Source: Synergistaceae bacterium (lineage in GTDB: Bacteria > Synergistota > Synergistia > Synergistales > Aminobacteriaceae). From it: a DNA stretch of 50,742 nucleotides. Shown here piece after piece: positions 16,657 to 24,715 of this stretch; the first letter of the stretch is position 1; every line of letters begins with the position of its first letter. The stretch covers positions 1 to 50,742 of the forward strand of contig JAFSKV010000045.1 in NCBI GenBank assembly GCA_017448795.1. Direction: 5' to 3'. Under the pieces are notes generated by a model. That model was not told the DNA's origin and made no database searches. It was given only the letters and a program-made list of their open reading frames with translations. The translations under genes and the position numbers were made by a program.

Positions 16657-17229
16657 ATGGCACAGGTAGCAGACACCACTACTTTCTACGTGGGGCTGAA
16701 GCTCCGCTGGCAGGGCGGAATCTGGGAGATAGTCGAGTATGACCACCACAAGATGGGACGAGGCGGGGCAGTAGTCCGTACAAAGCTCCGCAACGTCGAG
16801 ACCGGCTCAATCGTGGAAAACTCGTTCAAGCCCGGCGAAAAATTCGAGCGCATAATCTACGAGGACAAGCCCGCTCAGTATTCGTACAGGGATGGGGCGG
16901 ATTATGTGTTCATGGATCTGGCGACGTATGAGGAGATGAGGCTCTCCTCTGAAGTTCTCGGGGACGCGACGAAATATCTCGTCGACGACATGGAGATTCA
17001 GGTTGAGTACTTCGAGGGCAAAGTCATGGGCATCGAGCTTCCCAAGAGCGTAACAATGAAGGTTGTTGACACTCCCCCCGCGTTCAAGGGCGACACAGTA
17101 ACAGGAGGCGGGAAACCTGCCACGCTTGAGACCGGGCTTGTCGTAACCGTGCCTGTGTTCGTTGAGCCGGGTGAATTGGTTGTTGTCGACACAAGGACAG
17201 GCCAGTACTTGGAGCGCGCGAAGAAGTAA
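16657..17229 (+). CDS. efp: Translation elongation factor P
   Basis: Relieves ribosome stalling at polyproline stretches. The 190 residues carry the three OB/KOW domains of EF-P. The tip loop KMGRGGAVVRTKLRN has K32 at the position that is post-translationally modified in many bacteria. The C-terminal signature appears as VDTRTGQYLERAK. I use the ATG at 16657, 9 nt after GGAAGGA. The stop overlaps the next start by one base (TAATG), so asp23 is probably coupled. Confidence 0.96.
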   Translation: MAQVADTTTFYVGLKLRWQGGIWEIVEYDHHKMGRGGAVVRTKLRNVETGSIVENSFKPGEKFERIIYEDKPAQYSYRDGADYVFMDLATYEEMRLSSEVLGDATKYLVDDMEIQVEYFEGKVMGIELPKSVTMKVVDTPPAFKGDTVTGGGKPATLETGLVVTVPVFVEPGELVVVDTRTGQYLERAKK

Positions 17230-17642
17230 TGCCGGCCTCAGAAGACAAGCAGAAAGACTCCCCCAACGGCGGAATGATTCACATATCTGAAGACGTGATA
17301 GCCGAGCTTGCCCGCAAGACCATACAGGGAATCCCCAACATCAAGACAGCCGGATTAGCCTCAAAGTTCAGCATAGGACGCAAGAGCGGAGGAGTCCGGG
17401 TTTCAGTCGAGCACTCACAGGGCAGCGTGTCAGTTGATGCGTATGTTCTCGTGAAGTACGGCCAGAGGATTCCCGACCTTGCTTGGGACGTTCAGGAGAA
17501 GATCAAGGACAACCTTGAACGCTACACGGGCTATGACGTTAAGGCTGTCAACGTGAACGTGCAGGGTATCTACACGGGCGGGGAGAACGTCGGAATGAGC
17601 ATAGAGTCCGACTCACCGTCAGCAGACCAAGAGGCAGACTGA
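17229..17642 (+). CDS. Asp23/Gls24 family envelope stress protein
   Basis: 137 residues with the Asp23 fold: HISEDVIAELARKTIQGIPN at the N-terminus, GVRVSVEHSQGSVSVDAYVL in the middle, and YTGYDVKAVNVNVQGI at the end. Family members coat the inner face of the membrane through partner proteins and are linked to envelope stress. It begins on the last base of efp. The next gene encodes a membrane protein that may be its anchor, and nusB follows; efp-asp23-nusB gene order is common in Firmicutes and related phyla. Confidence 0.9.
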   Translation: MPASEDKQKDSPNGGMIHISEDVIAELARKTIQGIPNIKTAGLASKFSIGRKSGGVRVSVEHSQGSVSVDAYVLVKYGQRIPDLAWDVQEKIKDNLERYTGYDVKAVNVNVQGIYTGGENVGMSIESDSPSADQEAD

Positions 17643-17644
17643 GA

Positions 17645-18103
17645 ATGTATTACACGTGGAAGAACACGCCTTACGGTATAATCAGGGTGTCATGCAAGGG
17701 GCTGTATGATTTCGTGGCTGAGGCTGTCAGGGCGCGGCTGAGACTGTACAGCATAACCCTTGAGCCTTCCGGAAAAAAGGAACACACGAATCTCACGCTG
17801 GTTTTTTCTGACGAGGATATTCCGCCTGAAATGAAGCGCAAAGCCGAGGATCATATATCATCAGTCATGAAGCCTCTTGGGCTGAAAGCGTCAATAGTGT
17901 GGGCGAGTCCTGAGCGGGGGATAATGTCGGCCATCCAGAATCCTTATGTCTGGGCGGGGCTTGCGTCGTGCATTGCTGTTGTGGTTACGGCTGGTTTCGC
18001 GGGCTTTTTCTGGACGTTATTTTGGGGCGGGGCAGCGTGGTTTGTTATACGGGGCGCGAAATTCATCGCCGGGAGATTCAGGAGCGCGGAATATGGCGGA
18101 TAA
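17645..18103 (+). CDS. Membrane protein of unknown function next to Asp23
   Basis: 152 residues: a soluble N-terminal alpha/beta domain (about 1-95) followed by one or two membrane helices (about 100-140) and a basic tail. The order is the reverse of AmaP, which has its helices first and an Asp23-like domain after. A role as membrane anchor or partner of the neighbouring Asp23 protein is inferred from context only. It starts 2 nt after asp23 and its end overlaps nusB by 11 nt. I do not recognise the family. Confidence 0.55.
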   Translation: MYYTWKNTPYGIIRVSCKGLYDFVAEAVRARLRLYSITLEPSGKKEHTNLTLVFSDEDIPPEMKRKAEDHISSVMKPLGLKASIVWASPERGIMSAIQNPYVWAGLASCIAVVVTAGFAGFFWTLFWGGAAWFVIRGAKFIAGRFRSAEYGG

Positions 18104-18572
18104 GAGGAAGTTTATCGGCAGGAAATTCGGAGCTATTCACAGGTCGAGGGAGCTTGCCTTGCAGTTCCTTTGCTCGATGGACATCTGCCCTGAGCAGGAT
18201 TTCTCGCAGTCTCTGGAGCTGTTCATGAGCATGGACGTAACGCAGGATGACCCGCCCGAAGTCAAAGCCAGATGCCGGACTCTCGCGGCTGAAGTGTGGA
18301 GCAGGAGGACGGAGATTGACGGGGTATTGCTCCGGGTTGTTACGGGGTGGCGGCCTGAAAGAATGGTGAGCGTGGATAGGACGATACTGCGGCTGATGAT
18401 ACTTGAGGGGTTCATGACGAAGAGCCTTCCTGTGGGGGCGGCTGTAACTGAGGCTAAGAATCTCGCGGAGGATTACGGCACTAAGGACTCCCCGCGTTTC
18501 GTGAAGGGCGTGATGTACAAGGCCGCGAAATACTTTGAGGCCTCTGACACCGGCCATGAAGGGAGTGAATGA
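18093..18572 (+). CDS. nusB: Transcription antitermination protein NusB
   Basis: Binds boxA RNA with NusE (S10) for antitermination of rRNA operons. The 159 residues show HRSRELALQFLCSMDI at the start and the C-terminal signatures VDRTILRLMILEGF and AAVTEAKNLAEDYGTKDSPRFVKGV. The chosen ATG has AGGAG 8 nt upstream and overlaps the preceding gene by 11 nt; a longer upstream frame only reads through that gene. Confidence 0.94.
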   Translation: MADKRKFIGRKFGAIHRSRELALQFLCSMDICPEQDFSQSLELFMSMDVTQDDPPEVKARCRTLAAEVWSRRTEIDGVLLRVVTGWRPERMVSVDRTILRLMILEGFMTKSLPVGAAVTEAKNLAEDYGTKDSPRFVKGVMYKAAKYFEASDTGHEGSE

Positions 18573-18573
18573 T

Positions 18574-19056
18574 TTGACCGCAAGATTCAGGAAGGCAGAA
18601 CGCGAAGACACCGGGAAAATCCTGCGCTTCATCCGTGAGCTTGCGGAGTATCAGCGCATGGCCGGGCAAGTTACGGCGACTGTAGAGACGCTCGAAGAAT
18701 GGCTGTTCACGAGGAACATGGCGGAAGCGTTCTTCATTCTTGGCGATGACGCAAACGAGGTAGGGTACATGCTGTTCTATCACACATTCTCGACATTTCT
18801 GGGGAAGGCCGGGATACACGTTGAGGATTTGTACGTGAGGCCGGAATTTCGCGGCAAGGGTTACGGGTCAGCGGCCTTCAGGGAAATTGCCAGGATTGCG
18901 GCGGAAAGAGGCTGTGAGCGCGTTGAATGGGCGTGCCTGGACTGGAACAAGCCTATCATAGATTTGAGTGTGTCGCTGGGAGCTGTGCCGCTTGATGAGT
19001 GGACTGACTACAGGCTTTCGGGCGGCGCGCTGAAGAATTTGGCGGAACAGGCATAA
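18574..19056 (+). CDS. GNAT acetyltransferase, diamine/spermidine N-acetyltransferase-like
   Basis: A 160-residue GNAT domain. The acetyl-CoA loop RGKGYG is near residue 93, preceded by VEDLYVRPEFR, and followed by VEWACLDWNKP and the C-terminal DEWTDYRLSG. That pattern matches the SSAT-like subgroup that acetylates polyamines or small amines; the substrate is not proven. The start is most likely TTG at 18574, with AAGGGAG 8 nt upstream inside the end of nusB; GTG at 18565 is the alternative. Confidence 0.78.
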   Translation: MTARFRKAEREDTGKILRFIRELAEYQRMAGQVTATVETLEEWLFTRNMAEAFFILGDDANEVGYMLFYHTFSTFLGKAGIHVEDLYVRPEFRGKGYGSAAFREIARIAAERGCERVEWACLDWNKPIIDLSVSLGAVPLDEWTDYRLSGGALKNLAEQA

Positions 19057-19090
19057 AATTTTCCCCCCTGTCATTCACGGCAAGGGGGAC
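19055..19090 (-). terminator. Terminator between convergent GNAT and gatB genes
   Basis: CCCCCT (19064-19069) pairs with AGGGGG (19083-19088), 13-nt loop. On the minus strand the stem is followed by GAAAATTTT, so it best serves gatB; it may also end the plus-strand transcript. Confidence 0.6.
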
Positions 19091-19110
19091 TCACTCTTCA
19101 TTTCACGGTT

Positions 19111-20571
19111 TCACTTCACTGCTTCGGCGATTGCTTCCGCCACTTCCTGCGGTTTTGCTTGGCCCTTGGACTCCTTCATCACGAGGCCCTGAAGGAACTT
19201 GAGCTTCTTGCCCTTCTTGTCCTTCCCGGATTTTATCTCGTCGAGAACATCAGGATTTGCGGCGATAACTGACGCTATAATCTCAGCAAGAGCATTCCCG
19301 GCGACTCCGCCCTCAGTGATGCCCAGCGCCTTCACAGCCTCATCAATCCCGCAACCCTCAGCGCATACACGGTCGAAAACTTCGCGCCCCTGTGTCGTTG
19401 AGAGCTTGCCACCGTCAACACGCGCCACAATCCCCGCCAGTGTCTCAGGCTTCACGGTGAAATCCGAAATCTTCTGCCCTCTCTCGTTCAGCACACGCAG
19501 GACTTCCGTACGCACCCAGTGAGAAGCCCTCACAGGATTCGCCCCAGCCTTCACACATGCCTCGAAGTAGTCAGCAAGATTCTTGTCGTCAGTCAGAACG
19601 TCAGCAACCTCACGAGGAACTCCCCAATCGTCAACGTACCTGTTTGCGCGAACGTCAGGCATTTCCGGCATCCTCGCGGCCACACGGTCAATCCATTCCT
19701 GCGAGATATACAGCGGGGGCAGATCTGGCTCGACGATGAACTTGCGGTAATTCTCCTTCACGCGTGATGACGATGTTATGCCCTTCGCGTCGTTCCAGTG
19801 CCGTGTTTCCTGTATCACTTCCCCGCCCTGAAGCATGATCTTCTTCTGCCGCTTTATCTCGTACTCAATCGCCCGCTCCAGTGCCTTGAACGAGTTCATG
19901 TTCTTGACTTCCACCTTATGCCCCCAGCGTCCGTCAGAACACTTCATCGACACGTTAGCGTCAAAGCGCATCATTCCCTTTTCGAGTTCGACATCTGACG
20001 CTCCCGAATATATCACGCGCCTGCGCAGGGTCATCACGTACTCTACTGCCTCAGCCGCTGATGACACGTCAGGCTCCGACACGATTTCGGCCAGCGGAGT
20101 CCCCGACCTGTTGTAGTCGACATATGATGTGTCAGCACCCTCAAGACGGCCGTCTGATGCGCTGTGATGAAGGCTGCCTACGTCCTCCTCAAGGTGCATG
20201 TGATGAACGCGGATTTTCTTCAGGCTGCCGTTTGCGTCGTGGACCTCAATGTAGCCCGCTGTAGTGATGGGCAAATCGCACTGGCTGATCTGGTGTCCCT
20301 TGGGAAGGTCAGGGTAGAAGTAGGACTTGCGGAAGAACAATGACTTGGGACGGATTCCGCAGTTCATGGCGAAACCCGCAAGCATTCCCTGTTCTACGAC
20401 GTGATGATTCAGGTGAGGGAGAGTCCCGGGAAGTCCCATGCAGACCGGGCAAATGTTCGTGTTTGCGGGAGCGTCCGTGTTCGTTGAGCATGAGCAGAAC
20501 AGCTTCGAGTCAGATTTCAGGCGTATATGAATCTCAATCCCTATGACGGGCGTAAATGTAAGTTCAGGCAT
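19111..20571 (-). CDS. gatB: Asp/Glu-tRNA(Asn/Gln) amidotransferase subunit B
   Basis: The GatB subunit phosphorylates the carboxyl group of mischarged Glu-tRNA(Gln) or Asp-tRNA(Asn) and accepts ammonia from GatA. The 486 residues have EIHIRLKSDSKLFCSC with zinc cysteines, CPVCMGLPGTLP, and the GatB/YqeY tail domain (about 340-486). The start codon is 9 nt past the boundary of the TnpB element that separates gatB from gatA. Only a weak ribosome-binding match (GAAG) remains in that gap. Expression probably depends on transcription through the insertion. Confidence 0.96.
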   Translation of the reverse strand: MPELTFTPVIGIEIHIRLKSDSKLFCSCSTNTDAPANTNICPVCMGLPGTLPHLNHHVVEQGMLAGFAMNCGIRPKSLFFRKSYFYPDLPKGHQISQCDLPITTAGYIEVHDANGSLKKIRVHHMHLEEDVGSLHHSASDGRLEGADTSYVDYNRSGTPLAEIVSEPDVSSAAEAVEYVMTLRRRVIYSGASDVELEKGMMRFDANVSMKCSDGRWGHKVEVKNMNSFKALERAIEYEIKRQKKIMLQGGEVIQETRHWNDAKGITSSSRVKENYRKFIVEPDLPPLYISQEWIDRVAARMPEMPDVRANRYVDDWGVPREVADVLTDDKNLADYFEACVKAGANPVRASHWVRTEVLRVLNERGQKISDFTVKPETLAGIVARVDGGKLSTTQGREVFDRVCAEGCGIDEAVKALGITEGGVAGNALAEIIASVIAANPDVLDEIKSGKDKKGKKLKFLQGLVMKESKGQAKPQEVAEAIAEAVK

Positions 20572-20695
20572 GTTACTTCACTGCTACTAAAAAAGTGTGA
20601 TAATGTGCCTTCCACACTTCTAGAATATTCCTCGTTCATCCTGTCCCTTTTCGCAAAAGCTACTCAGGTTTGCCCGACAGTCCAGAGGCCTTTTA
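20572..20695 (-). ncRNA. Putative omegaRNA scaffold and guide region of TnpB copy 2
   Basis: Non-coding right end of the full element, read on the minus strand after tnpB. A hairpin with a perfect 7-bp stem (AAGTGTG/CACACTT, 20593-20619) is followed by six Ts and AGTAGCAG ending at 20581. The inferred guide begins at 20580 with TGAAGTAAC and runs into the gatB start codon. Compared with copy 1, the hairpin stem differs by a T-A versus T-G change that keeps pairing, a hint of structural constraint. Confidence 0.6.
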
Positions 20696-21880
20696 ACCCC
20701 TTCCCGCCTGGCCAGCGGTACGGTACTTCACACACTCACGCAGGTTTATTGCTGCGTTCATGTCCCTGTCCATCACTAACCCGCATTCAGGGCAGATATA
20801 TTCCCTGTCTGACAGCTTCAAGTCTTTCTTCACGTGTCCGCATCGGGAACATGTTTTACTGCTGGCGTAAAATCTTTCCGCAATCCTGAGCTGGATACCG
20901 TATACTGCGCATTTCCGCTCTAACAATTCCCGGAAGTACCATAACTCGCACTCAGATATAGCCCGCGACAAATGACGGTTCTTCATCATCCCTGACACGT
21001 CCAAGTCCTCGATTGTGATGAACTCAGGCTGTATGCTTGTGATTTCGTGTACAGCTTTCTTGAGGTAATCGCGGCGTTTGTTGCTCATCCTCATATATGC
21101 CCGCTGTACCTTCAGCCTCTGTTTGTCCAAGTTCGAACGAGTTTTCCTAGCAGCAGTTACCTCCTTTCTGTGTCTTAGTTTGCGCGAGAATTTCCGCTGC
21201 TCACGCTTCAGCCTTTTCTTCAGCCGTCTCATTCGGTCGGTGTGGTTGATGTTGGGATATTTCCTGCCGTCTGAGACAACCGCAAAACTCTTTATCCCTA
21301 AGTCAATTCCGATTCCCTCAGACTTGGCGGGCTGTGCTTGGGTTGCCTTCACGGTCTCAAACACGAACGAGGCAAAATATCTTCCTGCCCGGCGCGTTAC
21401 CGTTACGCTGAGTGCCTGCCCATCACATGGAACATAGCCGTATTCCTTAAAGCGTACCCAGCCTAGTGTTGGGAGCTTGGCACGATGACGTTCGATTTTG
21501 AGATCGCCTGCATTGTTGCGCGGTAGATACATGCTCACTGGCCGTCCGTTCCTCCGCTTGAATTTCGGGAAGCCCGCTCTGCCCTTCATGAATGACTTGT
21601 AGGCTGTATCCTCGTTCATGACTGCTTTCTTGACCGCTTTCGATGACACTTCCCATATCCACGACTTGCCAGGATTGGCATTCCTGTAGTCGTTGTTGAG
21701 CCACTTCGAGAAGTCATAGCCCGACATATAGCTTCGTGTGCCGTCGCGGTAATTATCACGGTTGGCCGCTATGAACAGGTTGTAGACGTAACGGCAAACT
21801 CCCATTGTCCGCTCTATTTGCTTTATCTGTTCGGAAGTCGGCTTGAGTTTCACCTTATAAGTATTATGTCCTAATACCCT
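20581..21880 (-). mobile_element. IS200/IS605-type element carrying tnpB only (copy 2)
   Basis: An element of about 1.3 kb with a tnpB gene and no tnpA Y1 transposase in sight, the IS1341-like organisation. The right boundary (20581) is set by loss of match to the copy at 1-235. The left boundary is not certain and lies between 21854 and the gatA stop at 21884. There is no sign of a target duplication, as expected for this family. It is inserted in the gatCAB operon, in the operon's orientation. Confidence 0.8.
20693..21853 (-). CDS. tnpB: TnpB RNA-guided nuclease (IS200/IS605 accessory protein)
   Basis: 386 residues, close to the usual TnpB size. RuvC residues: D184 in GIDLGIKSFAV, E282 in TIEDLDVSGMM, and D364 in MDRDMNAAIN. 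The zinc finger has C335, C338, C354 and C357 (CSRCG...CPECG). The N-terminus KLKPTSEQIKQIERTMGVCR and the basic middle (about 205-262) are typical. The first usable codon is GTG at 21853, after AAG; the frame is open seven codons further (YKVKLKPT is a better family start) but offers no ATG/GTG/TTG. All catalytic positions look intact. Confidence 0.93.
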   Translation of the reverse strand: MKLKPTSEQIKQIERTMGVCRYVYNLFIAANRDNYRDGTRSYMSGYDFSKWLNNDYRNANPGKSWIWEVSSKAVKKAVMNEDTAYKSFMKGRAGFPKFKRRNGRPVSMYLPRNNAGDLKIERHRAKLPTLGWVRFKEYGYVPCDGQALSVTVTRRAGRYFASFVFETVKATQAQPAKSEGIGIDLGIKSFAVVSDGRKYPNINHTDRMRRLKKRLKREQRKFSRKLRHRKEVTAARKTRSNLDKQRLKVQRAYMRMSNKRRDYLKKAVHEITSIQPEFITIEDLDVSGMMKNRHLSRAISECELWYFRELLERKCAVYGIQLRIAERFYASSKTCSRCGHVKKDLKLSDREYICPECGLVMDRDMNAAINLRECVKYRTAGQAGRG

Positions 21881-21883
21881 AAT

Positions 21884-23317
21884 CTAGACTACATCTCCTC
21901 CGTTCGCGATTCTGGGACTGCCTAAGTGGCGTTCAAGGATGATTCCCGCGTCAAGAAGCTCACTGTCGCTCCATCTCCTGCCGATTAACTGCAAGCCAAC
22001 AGGGAGACTCCCGGCATAGCCCGTGAAGAATGACAGTCCAGGAAGCCCCGCTAGGTTCACAGGGAGCGTGTAAAGGTCAGCCTCATAGCCCTTCATTGCA
22101 TCGTCGTCTTTCTCGCCTACCTTACCCGGCATTGACGGCGTTACTGGCTGTAGTATGTAGTCAGTCTCACCGAATGCTCTTGCGAACTCCTGGGCGATGA
22201 GAGTGCGCACCTTCGTGGCGGCGACGTAATACTCCTCGCACCTTGTCGGCTCAGTCAGGCATGTACCCGCGATGATTCTTGCCTTCACTTCCGCGCCGAA
22301 TCCGTAACTTCTCACACGCTCGAACATTTCCTTGATGCCCCTTGCGTCCTTCACAGTGTAGCCCAGCCTCACTCCGTCGTAACGCTCAAGGTTGGTGTGA
22401 GCCTCAGACATGGCCAGAGCGTAATAGCAGGCCACCGCGTATTTCGACACAACAGGCAGTGATACTTCAGTGATGATTGCGCCCTCGTCAGCAAGAACTT
22501 TCTTCACCCTGTCCATCGCCTCAGCTATAGGAGCGTCAAGCGTGAAGCCCTGAAATTCTTTGACGACAGCAATCTTCTTCCCCTTGATGCTGACGTTCTC
22601 ATTGTGTGTGAAATCGTGGGGCTTGTCCCTGAAACTTGATGAGTCCATCTTGTCATGGCCGGAAATCACTGACATAACGATTTGCAGATCTCTCACAGTC
22701 CTAGCGAACGGGCCGATCTGGTCGAGTGATGAGCCGTAAGAGATGAGACCGTAACGGCTGACCATTCCGTACGTGGGCTTGAGGCCGTAAACACCGCAGT
22801 ATGACGCAGGCTGACGGATTGAGCCTCCTGTGTCAGAGCCGAGCGAGAAGGGTACGTACCCCGCGCTGACTGCCGCCGCAGAGCCCCCAGAGCTTCCGCC
22901 CGGGACTAGTGATGTGTCGTTGGGGTTGCGTGTCGGTCCGAACGCTGAATTTCCGCAGGTGTTGCCCATCGCGAACTCGTCCATGTTGGCTTTGCCCATG
23001 AGTACACACCCGGCATCCCTGAGCCTCGCCCATGCTGTAGCGTCATAGGGAGGCCGCCAGTTTCCGAGAATGCGGCTCGCGGCGGTGGTACGGATTCCCT
23101 TTGTGCAAAGATTATCCTTGATGATTGTGGGAATGCCTGAGAGTGAGCCGTCTTTTGCTGACTGGGGCGTGTCGTCTGTGCGTGTGATTAGGGCGTGGAT
23201 TGATTCCTCGCACTGGTCAATGCGTTTCTTGCAGGACGTGAATATTTCGGACGCTGAGAATTTCCCGGCCTTCAGACCCTCCATCAGCATCCACAAATTA
23301 AGCTCGTAAAGTTCCAT
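21884..23317 (-). CDS. gatA: Asp/Glu-tRNA(Asn/Gln) amidotransferase subunit A
   Basis: The amidase subunit of GatCAB, which releases ammonia from glutamine or asparagine. The amidase-signature triad is visible: K67 (GIPTIIKDNL), S142 (PGGSSGGSAAAV) and nucleophile S166 (SDTGGSIRQPA), with the 24-residue spacing known in GatA. At 477 residues it is normal. It begins 1 nt after gatC and is followed by the TnpB element rather than directly by gatB. Confidence 0.97.
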   Translation of the reverse strand: MELYELNLWMLMEGLKAGKFSASEIFTSCKKRIDQCEESIHALITRTDDTPQSAKDGSLSGIPTIIKDNLCTKGIRTTAASRILGNWRPPYDATAWARLRDAGCVLMGKANMDEFAMGNTCGNSAFGPTRNPNDTSLVPGGSSGGSAAAVSAGYVPFSLGSDTGGSIRQPASYCGVYGLKPTYGMVSRYGLISYGSSLDQIGPFARTVRDLQIVMSVISGHDKMDSSSFRDKPHDFTHNENVSIKGKKIAVVKEFQGFTLDAPIAEAMDRVKKVLADEGAIITEVSLPVVSKYAVACYYALAMSEAHTNLERYDGVRLGYTVKDARGIKEMFERVRSYGFGAEVKARIIAGTCLTEPTRCEEYYVAATKVRTLIAQEFARAFGETDYILQPVTPSMPGKVGEKDDDAMKGYEADLYTLPVNLAGLPGLSFFTGYAGSLPVGLQLIGRRWSDSELLDAGIILERHLGSPRIANGGDVV

Positions 23318-23318
23318 G

Positions 23319-23609
23319 TTACTCCTCCATTATGCGCGGGACTCTGAAATATGAGCCGTCAACATGCTCGCTCTCGTGAATAATCATGTCAGTGTCGTGG
23401 AAGGGGATCACCTTGTCCTCACGGAGGGGGCATTCTATGGCCTCCGCAAAGCTGAACGGCTCTACGTCCTTCAGGTCTAACTCTTTGAAGCACTGTAGAG
23501 CGTCAAGGAAGCTGTTGATGTAGCGCACTGCCCCGGCTAGTTCCTCCTCAGTAAGAAGAAGGCGGGACTCTAATGCGATGTCGTTGACTTCTTCGCTGGT
23601 CAGGTTCAC
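23319..23609 (-). CDS. gatC: Asp/Glu-tRNA(Asn/Gln) amidotransferase subunit C
   Basis: A small subunit that wraps around GatA and GatB. About 96 residues: LTSEEVNDIALESRLLLTEEE, then LDALQCFKELDLKDVEP, LREDKVIP and the C-terminal YFRVPRIMEE are all family features. GTG at 23609 is preferred because GGAG lies 8 nt upstream; the TTG at 23615 would be only 2 nt from it. First gene of gatCA-[IS]-gatB. Confidence 0.93.
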   Translation of the reverse strand: MNLTSEEVNDIALESRLLLTEEELAGAVRYINSFLDALQCFKELDLKDVEPFSFAEAIECPLREDKVIPFHDTDMIIHESEHVDGSYFRVPRIMEE

Positions 23610-23650
23610 GTGCAAGTCTCCTTTGTGTGTTGTGGATTTTTTCAGCGTGT

Positions 23651-23659
23651 ATTATATCA
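23651..23659 (-). promoter_or_regulatory. Putative extended -10 promoter of the gat operon
   Basis: On the minus strand TGA-TATAAT lies about 40 nt before the gatC GTG, just after the stop of the upstream membrane-protein gene. The -35 is weak; the TGn may compensate. Confidence 0.5.
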
Positions 23660-23665
23660 GCCTGA

Positions 23666-24577
23666 TCAGCCGCTATATTTCCTCCTGACGATTTCCGTAA
23701 AGAACCCGTTTCCCGCAACAAAAACAGCCCCTCCCCAGAACGCAAGGAACTCACGCGGATAACCGTGCCACATCTTGGGAGCAAATGTCCACGCGGCAAG
23801 AAAGCACATGCACTCGATGGCCGCGAAATTATACCCGTGATACGCAAAGACGCCGTAGCGTGATATGAAGTCATTGACCTGCGTCGCCCATGCAATTTGC
23901 TCGTAATCTGACGATTCATCGGAAAGGCCAAGCCTTAGACTCCCGGTATTCTTGAGATGAGAGCCAATTATTGAGGCCGCTAAGTAACATATTTCGCAGG
24001 CGGAAAGTATTAACGACTTATCCCCTGAGAATCTAGGCAGCACAAAAAACACTGAAGCGCACACAAAGCAGAAGACGGCGGACTTCATTTTTCTGTGCGC
24101 GAAATACGTTCCCAGAATGCCGAGAACGAGACCCGCTGATGATGACAGTATGATAACTCCTGCTTCCTTGATTCCCCAGAGTATGTACGCTGCGTTCAAT
24201 GCAACGCCTGATATGCCGAAAAGCACCAATTCTTCGGTGAAGTTAGGCCGCCTTTGAATCCCAATATTCATGAGCTGAAAGACAATGATTGAGGCCGAAG
24301 CGTAAATCATTCCGTAAGCATAAAGCGTTGATGACTCAGCCCCTGAGAATCTGGCCAGCACAGAAAGCACTGAAGCGTACAAAAAATAGAAAGCGGCGGA
24401 CTTCATTCTTCTGTAAGCGGAATACATTCCCAGAATGCCGAGAATGAGACTCGCTGATGATGACAGCAGGATAATTCCCGCGCCCGTGATTTCACTGAAG
24501 ATGTATGACACGTTCATTGCCGCGCCTATTATCCCTAATAATATCGGACTCTCTGCTGTAGGGGGGGTATGTGCCAT
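23666..24577 (-). CDS. Polytopic membrane protein with an internal tandem duplication
   Basis: 303 residues, no recognised family. Two copies of a unit with about four membrane helices, near residues 10-112 and 116-218, share ILLSSSAxLxLGILGxYxAxRxMKSA and RFSG. The DNA of the repeats is also very similar (for example 24361-24480 versus 24043-24162), so the duplication is recent or kept alike by gene conversion. A non-repeated tail with one or two more helices ends with RRKYSG. AAGGAG precedes the ATG. It might be a small-molecule transporter or sensor, but nothing shows which. Confidence 0.65.
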   Translation of the reverse strand: MAHTPPTAESPILLGIIGAAMNVSYIFSEITGAGIILLSSSASLILGILGMYSAYRRMKSAAFYFLYASVLSVLARFSGAESSTLYAYGMIYASASIIVFQLMNIGIQRRPNFTEELVLFGISGVALNAAYILWGIKEAGVIILSSSAGLVLGILGTYFAHRKMKSAVFCFVCASVFFVLPRFSGDKSLILSACEICYLAASIIGSHLKNTGSLRLGLSDESSDYEQIAWATQVNDFISRYGVFAYHGYNFAAIECMCFLAAWTFAPKMWHGYPREFLAFWGGAVFVAGNGFFTEIVRRKYSG

Positions 24578-24715
24578 TGCCTGCTCCTTCTTTCATGCGG
24601 ATTTTGTTGAAAACATTATATATTTCACCGCGTTTTTTTTTTTTCGACACGGAGTCAATAAAAATATTGCGCAGCGTCTTAAAATCTTCACCGAAGACGA
24701 AAGGAGCTGTGAACA
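24578..24715. other. Divergent intergenic region with a 12-nt T run
   Basis: This 138-nt gap between divergent genes is AT-rich, with a run of 12 Ts (24633-24644) and, on the minus strand, ATATATAATG that could be a -10 box for the membrane protein gene. No clear promoter for the plus-strand gene and no RNA gene were seen. Confidence 0.4.
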
